A stretch of 64,000 bases of DNA from Actinophytocola xanthii. Lineage in GTDB: Bacteria > Actinomycetota > Actinomycetes > Mycobacteriales > Pseudonocardiaceae. Of the stretch, positions 40,437 through 49,002 are shown one piece after another. The notes beneath the pieces are model-generated. The model worked only from the letters and a program-made list of their open reading frames with translations. It did not search any database and was not told the origin of the DNA. The stretch is from assembly GCF_001921205.1 (NCBI RefSeq), contig NZ_MSIE01000021.1, positions 1-64,000 on the forward strand, written 5' to 3'. A program made the position numbers and the translations under genes. Numbering within the stretch: position 1 is the first letter of the stretch; every line of letters starts with the position of its first letter.

Positions 40437-41756
40437 GTGAGCGCCGCACCGGAGGCGATGTCGGCGACCCCGAGCACCACACGGTTACCCAGCGAGGTCT
40501 GGGTCCTGGTCGCGGCCAACTTCGTGATCGCGGCCGGGTTCGGGCTGGTGGCCCCCGCCCTCCCGACCTTCGCCCGCAGCTTCGACGTCAGCGTCACCGC
40601 GGCCTCCATCGTGGTCAGCGCGTTCGCGGTGGCGCGGCTGGTGTTCGCCCCGGCCAGCGGACGGCTGGTGAGCGCGTTCGGTGAGCAGCGGGTGTACCTG
40701 ACCGGCATCTCGATCGTCGCGGTCACCACCGGCGCCTGCGCCTTCGCCGGGGCGTACTGGCAGCTCGTGCTGTTCCGCTCGATCGGCGGGATCGGCTCGA
40801 CGATGTTCACCGTGTCGGCGATCGCCCTGCTCATCCGGGTCACCCCGGCCCCGCTGCGCGGCCGGGCCTCGGGCCTGTGGGGCACCGGGTTCCTGCTCGG
40901 GAACGTGGCCGGCCCGCTGCTCGGCGGCGGGCTGCTGACGATCTCGCTGCGCGCGCCGTTCCTGGTCTACGCCGGGATGCTGTTCATCGCCGTGCTGATC
41001 GTCTGGTGGTTCCTGCGCAACTCCACGCTCGCCGCCCGGATCACCGAGGAGCAGGCGCCCGCGATCACCGTCCGGGAGGCGTTCCGGCACCGCGCCTACA
41101 TCGCGGCGATGGGCTCGAGCTTCGCCAACGGCTGGGCGGTGTTCGGCGTGCGGGTGTCGCTCGTGCCGCTGTTCGTCACCGAGGTGCTGCACCGCGACGA
41201 CGCCTTCGCCGGCACCGCGCTGGCGGTGTTCGCCGCGGGGAACGTCGCGATGCTGCTGCTGGCCGGCAAGCTCGCCGACTCGATCGGGCGCAAGCCGGTC
41301 GTGCTGGTCGGGCTGCTGGTCGCCGCCGGCGGGACGATCTGGGTCGGCTGGACCGACGACGTGCTCACCTTCATGATCGCGACCGTGGTCGCCGGGCTCG
41401 GCGCCGGGCTGCTCGCACCGCCCCAGCAGGCGACGGTGGCCGACGTGATCGGCTCCACCGGCCGGGGCGGGCCGGTGCTCGCGACGTTCCAGATGTCGGC
41501 CGACATCGGCGCCGTGCTCGGGCCGATCGTCGCCGGGGTACTCGCCGACCAGCTCTCCTACGCCACCGCCTTCGCCGTGACGGGGGCGTTGTGCCTGGTC
41601 GCCGCGCTGGTCTGGCTGCCGGCGCCGGAGACCCTGCCCCGCGCCGCGACCGACCGGCAGCACCCGACGCCGGAGGAGGCGGTGGCGGCCGAGCTGCCGG
41701 TCAGCTCGCCGGCCGAGCGTGCGCCAGCAGAAGAAAATCCACCACGAAGCAGGTGA
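40437..41756 (+). CDS. MFS transporter
   Basis: This 439-residue protein has 12 membrane segments, with ASGRLVSAFGEQRVYLTG as the conserved loop 2-3, and resembles drug/sugar exporters of the DHA1 type (LRGRASGLWGTGFLLGNVAG, LADSIGRKPVVLVGLLV). The C-terminal 40 residues are hydrophilic and charged. The start is GTG 40437; ATG 40458 is an alternative. The last 56 bp overlap the convergent DUF4241 gene. The substrate is unknown. Confidence 0.88.
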   Translation: MSAAPEAMSATPSTTRLPSEVWVLVAANFVIAAGFGLVAPALPTFARSFDVSVTAASIVVSAFAVARLVFAPASGRLVSAFGEQRVYLTGISIVAVTTGACAFAGAYWQLVLFRSIGGIGSTMFTVSAIALLIRVTPAPLRGRASGLWGTGFLLGNVAGPLLGGGLLTISLRAPFLVYAGMLFIAVLIVWWFLRNSTLAARITEEQAPAITVREAFRHRAYIAAMGSSFANGWAVFGVRVSLVPLFVTEVLHRDDAFAGTALAVFAAGNVAMLLLAGKLADSIGRKPVVLVGLLVAAGGTIWVGWTDDVLTFMIATVVAGLGAGLLAPPQQATVADVIGSTGRGGPVLATFQMSADIGAVLGPIVAGVLADQLSYATAFAVTGALCLVAALVWLPAPETLPRAATDRQHPTPEEAVAAELPVSSPAERAPAEENPPRSR

Positions 41757-42873
41757 GCCGCCCCTGCTCGTCGCGGCCGACCCACACCGGGTAGGAGCCG
41801 TCGCCCCAGCCCGACTCGACGCTGACCAGGTTGGCGCCGTCCGCGGCGAGCTCGTGCGCCCAGCCCGTCATCTCGCCATAGGCGCCCTCGACGAGCTCGG
41901 CGAACGCCGCCCCGGCCGAGGCGTCGACCAGTGCCACCCGCCCGCCGTCCACGCCCACCCCGAAGAACTCGCCGTCGCCGAGCAGCAGCTCCTGCTCGCC
42001 GGGTCGCCAGGCGTGGTCGAAGACGACCGGGTCCGCGTCCGACAGCACCACCGCCGCCGCGGCGACCCGGGTGTGGTCGGGGTCGTCGGCGAAGCGCACC
42101 ACCGACAGCCGCACCGGGTACTCCCCGGGCGGCGCGGTCTCGACGAACGGCGCGACGTCGGCCAGCCACGGGTCCGGGTCGGCGACGACGAGGCTGCCGG
42201 TGGGCAGCCGCAGCGGGCCGGCGTCGACCACCTCCACCCGCACCAGGCCCCCGTCGATCTCGAACCGCGCCCCCTCGTCGAAGGCCTCCCGCACGTGCAC
42301 GGGCCGCAGCGGCACCGGCGGGTGCCAGGGGGCGGTCAGCGGCGGGTCGGCGACCTCGGCCGGGTCCTCGGCCGGCGAGGCCTGGACCGGCTCGCCGAGC
42401 AGCTCGGCGACGACCGCCGGCCACCCCTCGGGGGTGGGCACCGGCCACGAGGTGACCGCGAGCTCGAGGTCGGGTCCGGACCAGCCGCCGGTGGACACCG
42501 TCCGCTCGCCGTCGGGCCGGTAGGCGGCCACCCACCGCGGGGTTCGCCAGGCCGGCCGACCGGCCTGGAACTCGGCCTCGGCCGACGACTCGTAGGCCCA
42601 CTGCCGCAGCTCCCGCACCCGGAGCCGGCCGTCCGGCCAACGCCGCAGCTCGAGCCGGCGATCGCGGCGGCCCTGCTCGTCGATGCGCCAGACGGCGGCG
42701 TGGTTGGCGGCCCAGCACACCTCCACCAGGGCGAGTGGGCGCTCCCCGGTCAGCAGGAGCGCGTACTGCTCGCCGCCCGCGTCCCGCTCGGCCGCGGTGT
42801 CCGCCGGCAGCGGGCGCACCGCCGAGCGGGTTCCGGGGTCCCATCCCTCGCAGAAGACGATCTCGACGGACAC
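41701..42873 (-). CDS. DUF4241 domain protein (390 aa)
   Basis: A soluble protein whose C-terminal part (about 200-385) is DUF4241: LRLPTGSLVVADPDPWLADV, GEYPVRLSVVRFADDPDHTR, GVDGGRVALVDASAGAAFAE and SGWGDGSYPVWVGRDEQGRL. The N-terminal half (RSAVRPLPADTAAERDAGGE, WPDGRLRVRELRQWAYESSA) is less conserved. DUF4241 proteins often act as immunity or accessory proteins in polymorphic-toxin-rich genomes, but the role here is unknown. The start is GTG 42873. It is divergent from the LmbE gene across 62 bp. Confidence 0.75.
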   Translation of the reverse strand: MSVEIVFCEGWDPGTRSAVRPLPADTAAERDAGGEQYALLLTGERPLALVEVCWAANHAAVWRIDEQGRRDRRLELRRWPDGRLRVRELRQWAYESSAEAEFQAGRPAWRTPRWVAAYRPDGERTVSTGGWSGPDLELAVTSWPVPTPEGWPAVVAELLGEPVQASPAEDPAEVADPPLTAPWHPPVPLRPVHVREAFDEGARFEIDGGLVRVEVVDAGPLRLPTGSLVVADPDPWLADVAPFVETAPPGEYPVRLSVVRFADDPDHTRVAAAAVVLSDADPVVFDHAWRPGEQELLLGDGEFFGVGVDGGRVALVDASAGAAFAELVEGAYGEMTGWAHELAADGANLVSVESGWGDGSYPVWVGRDEQGRLTCFVVDFLLLAHARPAS

Positions 42874-42935
42874 CTCACAGATCCTGTCAGGCGTGGGCCA
42901 CCGCGGCGTCGGTCGGCTCGCGTAGGTTCGGCTCC

Positions 42936-43709
42936 ATGGCGACGATGGTGACCTTTCACGCCCACCCCGACGACGAGTCCATCGCCTGCGGCGGTGTGAT
43001 GCGCAAGGCCTACGAGCAGGGGCACCGGGTGGTGCTGGTGGTGGCGACGCGGGGCGAGCTCGGCGAGGTGCCCGAGGGCTTCCTCGCCGACGGTGAGCAG
43101 CTGTGGCAGCGCAGGGTCGAGGAGACCAAGGCGGCGGCCGAGGTGCTCGGCGCCGCGCGCGTGGAGTTCCTCGGCTACACCGACTCCGGAATGATGGGTG
43201 AGCCGACCAACGACGCACCCGGGACGTTCTGGACCGCGGACGTGGAGGAGGCCGCGGAGAAGCTCGCGGCGATCCTTCGCGAGGAGAACGCCGACGTACT
43301 CACGGTTTACGACGACCACGGCGGATACGGCCACCCCGACCACATCCAGGTGCACCGGGTGGGCATGCGGGCCGCGGAGCTGGCCGGCACCCCCCGCGTC
43401 TTCCAGGCCACGATGAACCGCGACGCGATGAAGCGGAGGCAGGAGCAGGTCGCGGGCGACGTCGACTTCACCCCGCCGGACCTCGGCGACGACTTCGGCA
43501 CCCCCGAGGCGGAGCTCACCACGGCGGTCGACGTGACGCAGTGGATCGACCACAAGCGCCGGGCCATGCGGGCGCATGCGAGCCAGATCAGCGAGCAGTC
43601 GTTCTTCCTGGCGATGCCGGAGGAGATGTTCCGGTACGCCTTCGGCACGGAGTGGTTCATCAGGGTCGGCGCGGAACCCGGGATCGCCGAGTCCGACCTG
43701 TTCGACTGA
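42936..43709 (+). CDS. LmbE/PIG-L family deacetylase
   Basis: This 257-residue Zn-dependent deacetylase carries the family motifs FHAHPDDESIACGGVMRKA (AHPDDE, metal and base), TRGELGE and GGYGHPDHIQVHRVG (third ligand His). It resembles MshB/Mca-type mycothiol enzymes and sugar N-deacetylases. TGA and the next ATG overlap (TGATG), coupling it to pcaB, an unusual neighbour for this family. Its own substrate is not evident: mycothiol conjugates or an acetylated aromatic intermediate could both be considered. Confidence 0.9.
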   Translation: MATMVTFHAHPDDESIACGGVMRKAYEQGHRVVLVVATRGELGEVPEGFLADGEQLWQRRVEETKAAAEVLGAARVEFLGYTDSGMMGEPTNDAPGTFWTADVEEAAEKLAAILREENADVLTVYDDHGGYGHPDHIQVHRVGMRAAELAGTPRVFQATMNRDAMKRRQEQVAGDVDFTPPDLGDDFGTPEAELTTAVDVTQWIDHKRRAMRAHASQISEQSFFLAMPEEMFRYAFGTEWFIRVGAEPGIAESDLFD

Positions 43710-45022
43710 TGCTGTTCGACGAGGTCCTCGCCGCCGGCCCGGTGCGCGACCTGGTCTCCGACGGTGCCTGGCTGCGCGCGATGCTGGAGGCGGAGGCGGC
43801 GCTCGCCTCCGCCCAGGCCGACGTCGGGCTCGTGGAGCGGTCCGTGGCCGACGAGATCGCCGGCGCCTGCGACCCGGCCCGGTTCGACGTCGCACAGCTC
43901 GGCCGGGACGCCGCCGACTCGGGGAACCCGGCGGCCCCGCTCGCCCGGGCGCTCACCGCCCTGGTCTCCGCGGACGCCGCCCGGTACGTCCACTTCGGCG
44001 CGACGAGCCAGGACGTGGTGGACACCGCGGCGATGCTCGTGTCACGGCGCGCGGTGTCGGCGGTCCTGGTTGACGTGTGGGCCTGCTGCGACGCACTCGG
44101 GTCGCTGTGCGCGGAGCACCGGGACACCGTCCAGGCCGGGCGCACCCTGCTCCAGCAGGCGCTGCCGACCACGTTCGGGCTCACGGTGGCCGGGTGGTTG
44201 TCCTCGCTGGGCGCGGCCGGACGGGCACTCGCCGGCGTGCGACCGGCCGCCCAGCTCGGCGGCGCGGTCGGCACCCTGGCGTCGCTGGGCGAGGCGGGTC
44301 CCGCGGTGCTGGCGAAGTACGCCCGGCGGCTGGGGCTGGCCGAGCCGGACATGCCCTGGCACACCGACCGCGGCCGGGTCCTCGACCTGGCCACCGGGCT
44401 GGGCCGGGTCAGCGCGTCGGTCGGGAAGATCGCCGGTGACGTGGTGCTGCTCGCGCAGACCGAGGTCGGCGAGCTGAGCGAGGTGGCCGGCCCGGGTGTG
44501 GGCGGGTCCTCGACCATGCCGCACAAGCGGAACCCGGTCGCCGCCGTCGCCGCGCGGGCGGCGGCCGCCCAGGCGCCGGGAATGGTGGCGACCCTGCTGG
44601 CGAACTCCGGCCACGAGCACCAGCGCGCCGCGGGTGCCTGGCACGCGGAGTGGCGCCCGCTGACCGAGCTGCTGGCGGCCACCGGGTCGGCGGTGTGGTG
44701 GTTACGCACGAGCGTCTCCCGGCTGGCCGTGCACCCGGACCGGATGCGGGAAAACCTCGCCCGCACCGGCGGTGCGCTGCTCGCCGAGCGGGTGACCACG
44801 GAGCTGACGCCCCGGGTCGGCCGCCTGGTCGCCCACGACGCGGTCGCCGAGTGCGTGCGCGCCGGCGGCGACCTGGCCCAGCGCCTGGCCGAGCACCCCG
44901 CGCTCGGCCTGGACCGCGAGCGCGCGGCCGAACTGCTCGACCCGGCGGGCTACCTGGGCGCGGCAGGCGAGTTCGTCGACCGCGCCCTGGCCGCCCACGC
45001 CCGACGAAAGGACGGCCAATGA
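43709..45022 (+). CDS. pcaB: 3-carboxy-cis,cis-muconate cycloisomerase
   Basis: This 437-residue member of the fumarase/adenylosuccinate lyase superfamily has the signature GGSSTMPHKRNPVAA (catalytic Ser loop) and HFGATSQDVVDTAAM. It converts 3-carboxy-cis,cis-muconate to 4-carboxymuconolactone in the protocatechuate branch of the beta-ketoadipate pathway. The ATG overlaps the LmbE stop codon, and pcaDC follows with an ATGA overlap. No pcaHG (protocatechuate dioxygenase) is nearby, so upstream steps are encoded elsewhere. Confidence 0.93.
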   Translation: MLFDEVLAAGPVRDLVSDGAWLRAMLEAEAALASAQADVGLVERSVADEIAGACDPARFDVAQLGRDAADSGNPAAPLARALTALVSADAARYVHFGATSQDVVDTAAMLVSRRAVSAVLVDVWACCDALGSLCAEHRDTVQAGRTLLQQALPTTFGLTVAGWLSSLGAAGRALAGVRPAAQLGGAVGTLASLGEAGPAVLAKYARRLGLAEPDMPWHTDRGRVLDLATGLGRVSASVGKIAGDVVLLAQTEVGELSEVAGPGVGGSSTMPHKRNPVAAVAARAAAAQAPGMVATLLANSGHEHQRAAGAWHAEWRPLTELLAATGSAVWWLRTSVSRLAVHPDRMRENLARTGGALLAERVTTELTPRVGRLVAHDAVAECVRAGGDLAQRLAEHPALGLDRERAAELLDPAGYLGAAGEFVDRALAAHARRKDGQ

Positions 45023-46140
45023 GCGTCGAGGTCTACTACGAGGTGAGTGGGCCCGAGAACGGGCCGGTGGTGGTGCTGGCCGGGGCGCTGGGAACCAACG
45101 TGCGGATGTGGGCCGCGCAGGCGGAACGGTTGGCCGCGGCCGGCCTGCGGGTGGTTCGCTACGACCACCGCGGGCACGGCGACTCCCCGGCTCCACCGGG
45201 GCCGTACACGCTGGAGGAGCTGGCCGGCGACCTGGTGGCCCTGCTCGACCGGCTCGACGTGCCCAAGGCGTCGATCGTGGGCCTGTCGCTGGGCGGCATG
45301 GTCGGGATGTGGCTCGCCGCCCACGAGCCGGCGCGGGTCGAGCGGTTGGTCCTGTGCTGCACCTCGGCGAAGATCGGACCGGCGCAGCTGTGGGTCGACC
45401 GAGCCCGCGCGGCGCGCGAGTCCGGGATGGAGGCCCTGGCCGACGCCGCCGTCGGCCGCTGGCTGAGCTCGAACGCGCGACCGGCGCTGGCGAGCGGGCT
45501 CCGGGCGATGTTCACGGCGACACCGGCCGAGGGCTACGCCTCCTGCTGCACCGCGATCGAGACGATGACCGTCGAGGACGACCTGCCCTCGATCACGGCA
45601 CCGACGCTGGTCATCTCGACCCTGCAGGACCAGGCGACCCCGGTCGACCACGGCGCGCGGATCGCCGCGGCGATCCCGGGAGCGAGGATGGCGGTCGTGG
45701 ACGGGGCCGCGCACCTGGGCAACGTCGAACAGCCGGCCGAGTTCACCGCGCTCATCCTCGAGCACCTGCTGCCGTCGCGCTACGAGGCAGGGACCGCGAT
45801 GCGGCGAGCCGTGCTCGGCGACGAGCACGTGGACCGGGCGATGACCACGATGACCGAGTTCACCAAGCCCTTCCAGGACTACACCACCGAGGTGGCCTGG
45901 GGGACGGTGTGGAGCCGCCCTGGCCTGGACCGCCGCACCCGCAGCGTGATCACGCTGACCGTGCTCACCGCGCTGCGGGCCCACGAGGAGCTGCCGATGC
46001 ACGTGCGGGCCGCGGTCCGCAACGGCCTCACCCCGGCCGAGATCGCCGAGGTCCTGCTGCACACCGGGGTCTACGCGGGCGTCCCGGCGGCCAACTCGGC
46101 GTTCGCCATCGCCCGCAGGACCCTGGACGAGCTCGGCTGA
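45019..46140 (+). CDS. pcaL: Bifunctional 3-oxoadipate enol-lactonase / 4-carboxymuconolactone decarboxylase
   Basis: This 373-residue fusion has an alpha/beta-hydrolase (about 1-255), with nucleophile elbow VGLSLGGMVGMWLA and catalytic His in VVDGAAHLGNVEQ, followed by a decarboxylase domain (about 260-373) including RTRSVITLTVLTALRAHEEL and EIAEVLLHTGVYAGVPAANS. The PcaDC fusion (pcaL) is typical of actinomycetes. It carries out two consecutive steps after PcaB. It is translationally coupled to pcaB. The convergent SEC-C gene starts 4 bp beyond its stop. Confidence 0.95.
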   Translation: MSVEVYYEVSGPENGPVVVLAGALGTNVRMWAAQAERLAAAGLRVVRYDHRGHGDSPAPPGPYTLEELAGDLVALLDRLDVPKASIVGLSLGGMVGMWLAAHEPARVERLVLCCTSAKIGPAQLWVDRARAARESGMEALADAAVGRWLSSNARPALASGLRAMFTATPAEGYASCCTAIETMTVEDDLPSITAPTLVISTLQDQATPVDHGARIAAAIPGARMAVVDGAAHLGNVEQPAEFTALILEHLLPSRYEAGTAMRRAVLGDEHVDRAMTTMTEFTKPFQDYTTEVAWGTVWSRPGLDRRTRSVITLTVLTALRAHEELPMHVRAAVRNGLTPAEIAEVLLHTGVYAGVPAANSAFAIARRTLDELG

Positions 46141-46144
46141 GCGG

Positions 46145-47029
46145 TCACCCGGCGCCGATGCCGCGCAGCCGGCAGCAGCGCTTGTACTTCTTCCCGGAGC
46201 CGCACCAGCAGGTGGCGGCGCCCTCGGGCGGCCAGGTTCCGCTCACCGCGGACATCCGCCGGTAGGCGCTCAGCGTCGTGCCGATCGGCGGCAGACCCCG
46301 CGTGTGTGCGGCGAAGGAGTCGAAGTCGGCCACCGCGTAGGTCGGCTCGGCAGCGCGGGCCAGGGCGCGCTCGACGAGCGTGCGGTGCTCGTCCCAGTCC
46401 GCGCCGAGGTCGTCCTTGAGGGTCGGCCAGGCGGCGACGGCCCTGGTGTGGTCCACCCGCCGCCAGAACAGAACGCTGGGCACACCGCCCGCGGGCCGAC
46501 GGTCAGCCGCGGCTTCCGAGGCGCTGGAGCGAGCCCGGTCGGCGGACTTGCGCAACTGCGCCGCCAGCGCCGGCTCCCGCGCCAGCCGCTCGCCGGCCTG
46601 GTAGCCGCGGAGCGCGCCCTCGACGTCACCGGTGTCCGCGAGGGCGTCGCCGTAGACCAGGTGCTCCTGTGCCCCGGCCCGACCCTGCTCCTCGAGGCGG
46701 GCGAACTCGCGTGCCGCCTCCTCGGGGCGGCCGGCCCTGGCCAGCAGCGCGGCGAGGTGGGCCCGCAGCTCCACCACCAGCTCGTCGCGCACGTCCTCTG
46801 AAACGCCGAGCCGCAGCGTCGCCTCCGCCTCGGGCCCACGGCCGAACCTCAGCTGGAGCTCGCTGACCGCGACCAGGGCGTAGGCCACGCTGAACTCGGC
46901 GCCGCGCAGGGCGGGGTCGTGCACCGCCGCCATGATTCGGTCGATCGTCTCGTCGGGCGAACCCCGGTCGATGGCCTCGCCCACGGCGAAGTCGACGTCA
47001 TCCCCGGAAACCACACCACGTAACGGCAT
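46145..47029 (-). CDS. SEC-C motif protein with TPR-like repeats (294 aa)
   Basis: The start is ATG 47029 (MPLRGVVSGDDVDFAVGEAI). Residues about 60-200 are helical repeats (EEAAREFARLEEQGRAGAQE, ALADTGDVEGALRGYQAGER). The C-terminus carries the zinc-binding SEC-C motif ATCWCGSGKKYKRCCRLRGI, as in SecA. Such proteins are common in actinomycetes and probably bind partners through the zinc knuckle. The role is unknown. It is convergent with pcaL, 4 bp apart. Confidence 0.82.
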   Translation of the reverse strand: MPLRGVVSGDDVDFAVGEAIDRGSPDETIDRIMAAVHDPALRGAEFSVAYALVAVSELQLRFGRGPEAEATLRLGVSEDVRDELVVELRAHLAALLARAGRPEEAAREFARLEEQGRAGAQEHLVYGDALADTGDVEGALRGYQAGERLAREPALAAQLRKSADRARSSASEAAADRRPAGGVPSVLFWRRVDHTRAVAAWPTLKDDLGADWDEHRTLVERALARAAEPTYAVADFDSFAAHTRGLPPIGTTLSAYRRMSAVSGTWPPEGAATCWCGSGKKYKRCCRLRGIGAG

Positions 47030-47043
47030 GACGCGGAGATTAC

Positions 47044-47910
47044 TCAGCCCGCGATCCTGGCGAGTGCCGCCGGGTCCGGCGCGCCGTCGGCGATCACGAC
47101 GGTGTAGCGGAAGCACAGCGTGCCGTCCTCGACGACCAGCACCTCCCGGTCGAAGAACGGCGCCGGGCACACGGCGGCGAACGGCTGGGAGCGGACGAAC
47201 CACTTCGGCTCGTCGGTAGCCACGAACACCAGCGTCGACTCGCCGCCCTGCTCGTCGTGGCGGCCGCGGAAGGCGAGCCAGGGCGCGCGCACGCCCATCA
47301 GCTCGTCACCGCCGACCCGTCCCGGCACGTGCACCCCGCCGCCGGTGAACGATCTGGGCCCGCGCCAGAACAGCCCGCCGTAGCCGGCGTTCGGGCGTCC
47401 CTCGGTGGTCGGGCTGCCGATCACGATCCCGGCATCGGAGACGTTGGTGAAGCTGGTCCGGAAGCGGAGTGCCCAGGCGCCGTCGAGCACCTCGAAGCCC
47501 AGCTCTCGCTCCTCGACGAACCAGGTCTCGCCCTGCTCGGTCTCCCAGGCGAGCGACTCGGCCAGCTGGACCTGCCCCTTCTCGGTGGACACCACGGAGA
47601 AGTCGACGTGCCGCATCGCGCCGTTGTTCGCCAGCTGCTCGTACCCGCGTTCGCGCCGGTACGTGGGGCCGCCCCAGAAGTTCGCCGGGCCGACGTTCGG
47701 CAGCGACCAGGCGATCCCCTTGTGCCATACGTGGTCGTGCGGCCGGTACAGCGAGACCAGGCTCCCACCCAGCGTCCGGAGGGGGTGCAGGTAGGGCCGC
47801 GGCGACTCGAGCTGCCGGTCCCACGGCGCGTAGACGTACCGCGCGATCTCCACGTCCCCGCACAGCACCCGCATCGACCTGCCGTGCTCCTCGACCAGGC
47901 TCATCGTCAT
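47044..47910 (-). CDS. DUF6807 (PmoA-like) protein
   Basis: This 288-residue beta-rich protein is typical of DUF6807, with LYRPHDHVWHKGIAWSLPNV (conserved HDHxxHKG), ANFWGGPTYRRERGYEQ, PNAGYGGLFWRGPRSFTGG and DEPKWFVRSQPFAAVCPAPF. The family is called PmoA-like but is not methane monooxygenase; members cluster with Gfo/Idh/MocA oxidoreductases and glycosidases and probably act on sugars. ATG 47910 overlaps the Gfo stop codon (ATGA). It is the last gene of the GH3-Gfo-DUF6807 operon. Confidence 0.85.
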   Translation of the reverse strand: MTMSLVEEHGRSMRVLCGDVEIARYVYAPWDRQLESPRPYLHPLRTLGGSLVSLYRPHDHVWHKGIAWSLPNVGPANFWGGPTYRRERGYEQLANNGAMRHVDFSVVSTEKGQVQLAESLAWETEQGETWFVEERELGFEVLDGAWALRFRTSFTNVSDAGIVIGSPTTEGRPNAGYGGLFWRGPRSFTGGGVHVPGRVGGDELMGVRAPWLAFRGRHDEQGGESTLVFVATDEPKWFVRSQPFAAVCPAPFFDREVLVVEDGTLCFRYTVVIADGAPDPAALARIAG

Positions 47911-49001
47911 CGCGCGCCTCCCCAGGGCGGACCGCTGCCCCGCATGCGGTGGTAGAAGGGCGAGTCGGGGCCGAGCTCACCGGCCGCGACACGCTCACCG
48001 GTGAACGCCGACGCGTAGATCGCGGCCACCAGCTCGACGGTAGGACGGGTCTGCTCGAGTGTCACCGGCGGCGGGACCGCGGCGGCCAGCGCGTCGAGCA
48101 CGGCCGCCAGCTGGGCGTCATGGCCGCTGCGCACCCCGGTCGGTGCGGCGGCCCAGGCACGGGCCACCTCCGCGGTGTGGCCGGGCGCGCCGGTCACCGT
48201 CCAGTTCTCGTCGCCGTAGCCGTACAGATGTTCGAGCTCGACCGTGGCATGCTCGAAGTCGAACCGCAGGTAGCTGGACTCCCGCGGTGAGACGAGGCTG
48301 TTGACCACGGTGGCCACCGCGCCGTTGGCGAACGTGACGATCGCGCAGGACAGGTCCTCGGTCGCGGTGGGCTTCACCTGCCTGGCCGCCACGGCGACCA
48401 CCTCACGCCACTCCCCCATGATCGACAGCAGCAGGTCGAACTGGTGGATCCCGTGGCCCATCGTCGGCCCGCCGCCCTCCACGTCCCACCCGCCGCGCCA
48501 CGGCACCGCGAAGTACTCGTCGGCACGAAACCAGAGCGTGTGGCAGACCGCGGCGGTCGGCCGGCCCAGACGCGGGTCGCCGACCAGCTCCCGCAACGCC
48601 GCCGCGCCGGAGCCGAACCGGTGCTGGAACACGGTGGCGAACCAGGCTGCGCCCCGCTCGGCCGCGGCCGCGACCTCGTCCAGCTCGGCGAGGCTGAGCA
48701 CCGGGGGCTTCTCGCACAGCACATGGCGCCCGCGGGTCAGCGCGGCGACCGCCTGCGGCGCGTGCAGCCCCGGCGGGGTGCACAGGTGCACCAGGTCGGG
48801 GGACTCGGCGGCCAGCAGCGCGTCCAGGTCCGGGTAGGACGCCGGCACTCCCCACCGCTCACCGAAGGCGGTGCGGGCCGCGAGGTCGACGTCCGCCGCG
48901 GCGACGATCCGCGACCGGTCCCCGAACCGGGACAGGGCAGCGGCGTGCAAACCGGCGACGGCGCCGGTTCCCACGATCGCGCTCCGGACGGGGGCGGTCA
49001 T
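47907..49001 (-). CDS. Gfo/Idh/MocA family oxidoreductase
   Basis: This 364-residue enzyme has Rossmann motif SAIVGTGAVAGLHAAALSRF, the catalytic-region motif HVLCEKPPVLSLAEL (EKP) and a C-terminal alpha/beta domain (TMGHGIHQFDLLLSIMGEW, with a conserved His pair). NAD(P)-dependent oxidation of a sugar or sugar derivative is expected; a ketosugar intermediate could be shared with the GH3 or DUF6807 proteins. ATG 49001 is one base from the GH3 stop codon, and its stop overlaps the DUF6807 start. Confidence 0.9.
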   Translation of the reverse strand: MTAPVRSAIVGTGAVAGLHAAALSRFGDRSRIVAAADVDLAARTAFGERWGVPASYPDLDALLAAESPDLVHLCTPPGLHAPQAVAALTRGRHVLCEKPPVLSLAELDEVAAAAERGAAWFATVFQHRFGSGAAALRELVGDPRLGRPTAAVCHTLWFRADEYFAVPWRGGWDVEGGGPTMGHGIHQFDLLLSIMGEWREVVAVAARQVKPTATEDLSCAIVTFANGAVATVVNSLVSPRESSYLRFDFEHATVELEHLYGYGDENWTVTGAPGHTAEVARAWAAAPTGVRSGHDAQLAAVLDALAAAVPPPVTLEQTRPTVELVAAIYASAFTGERVAAGELGPDSPFYHRMRGSGPPWGGAR

Positions 49002-49002
49002 C

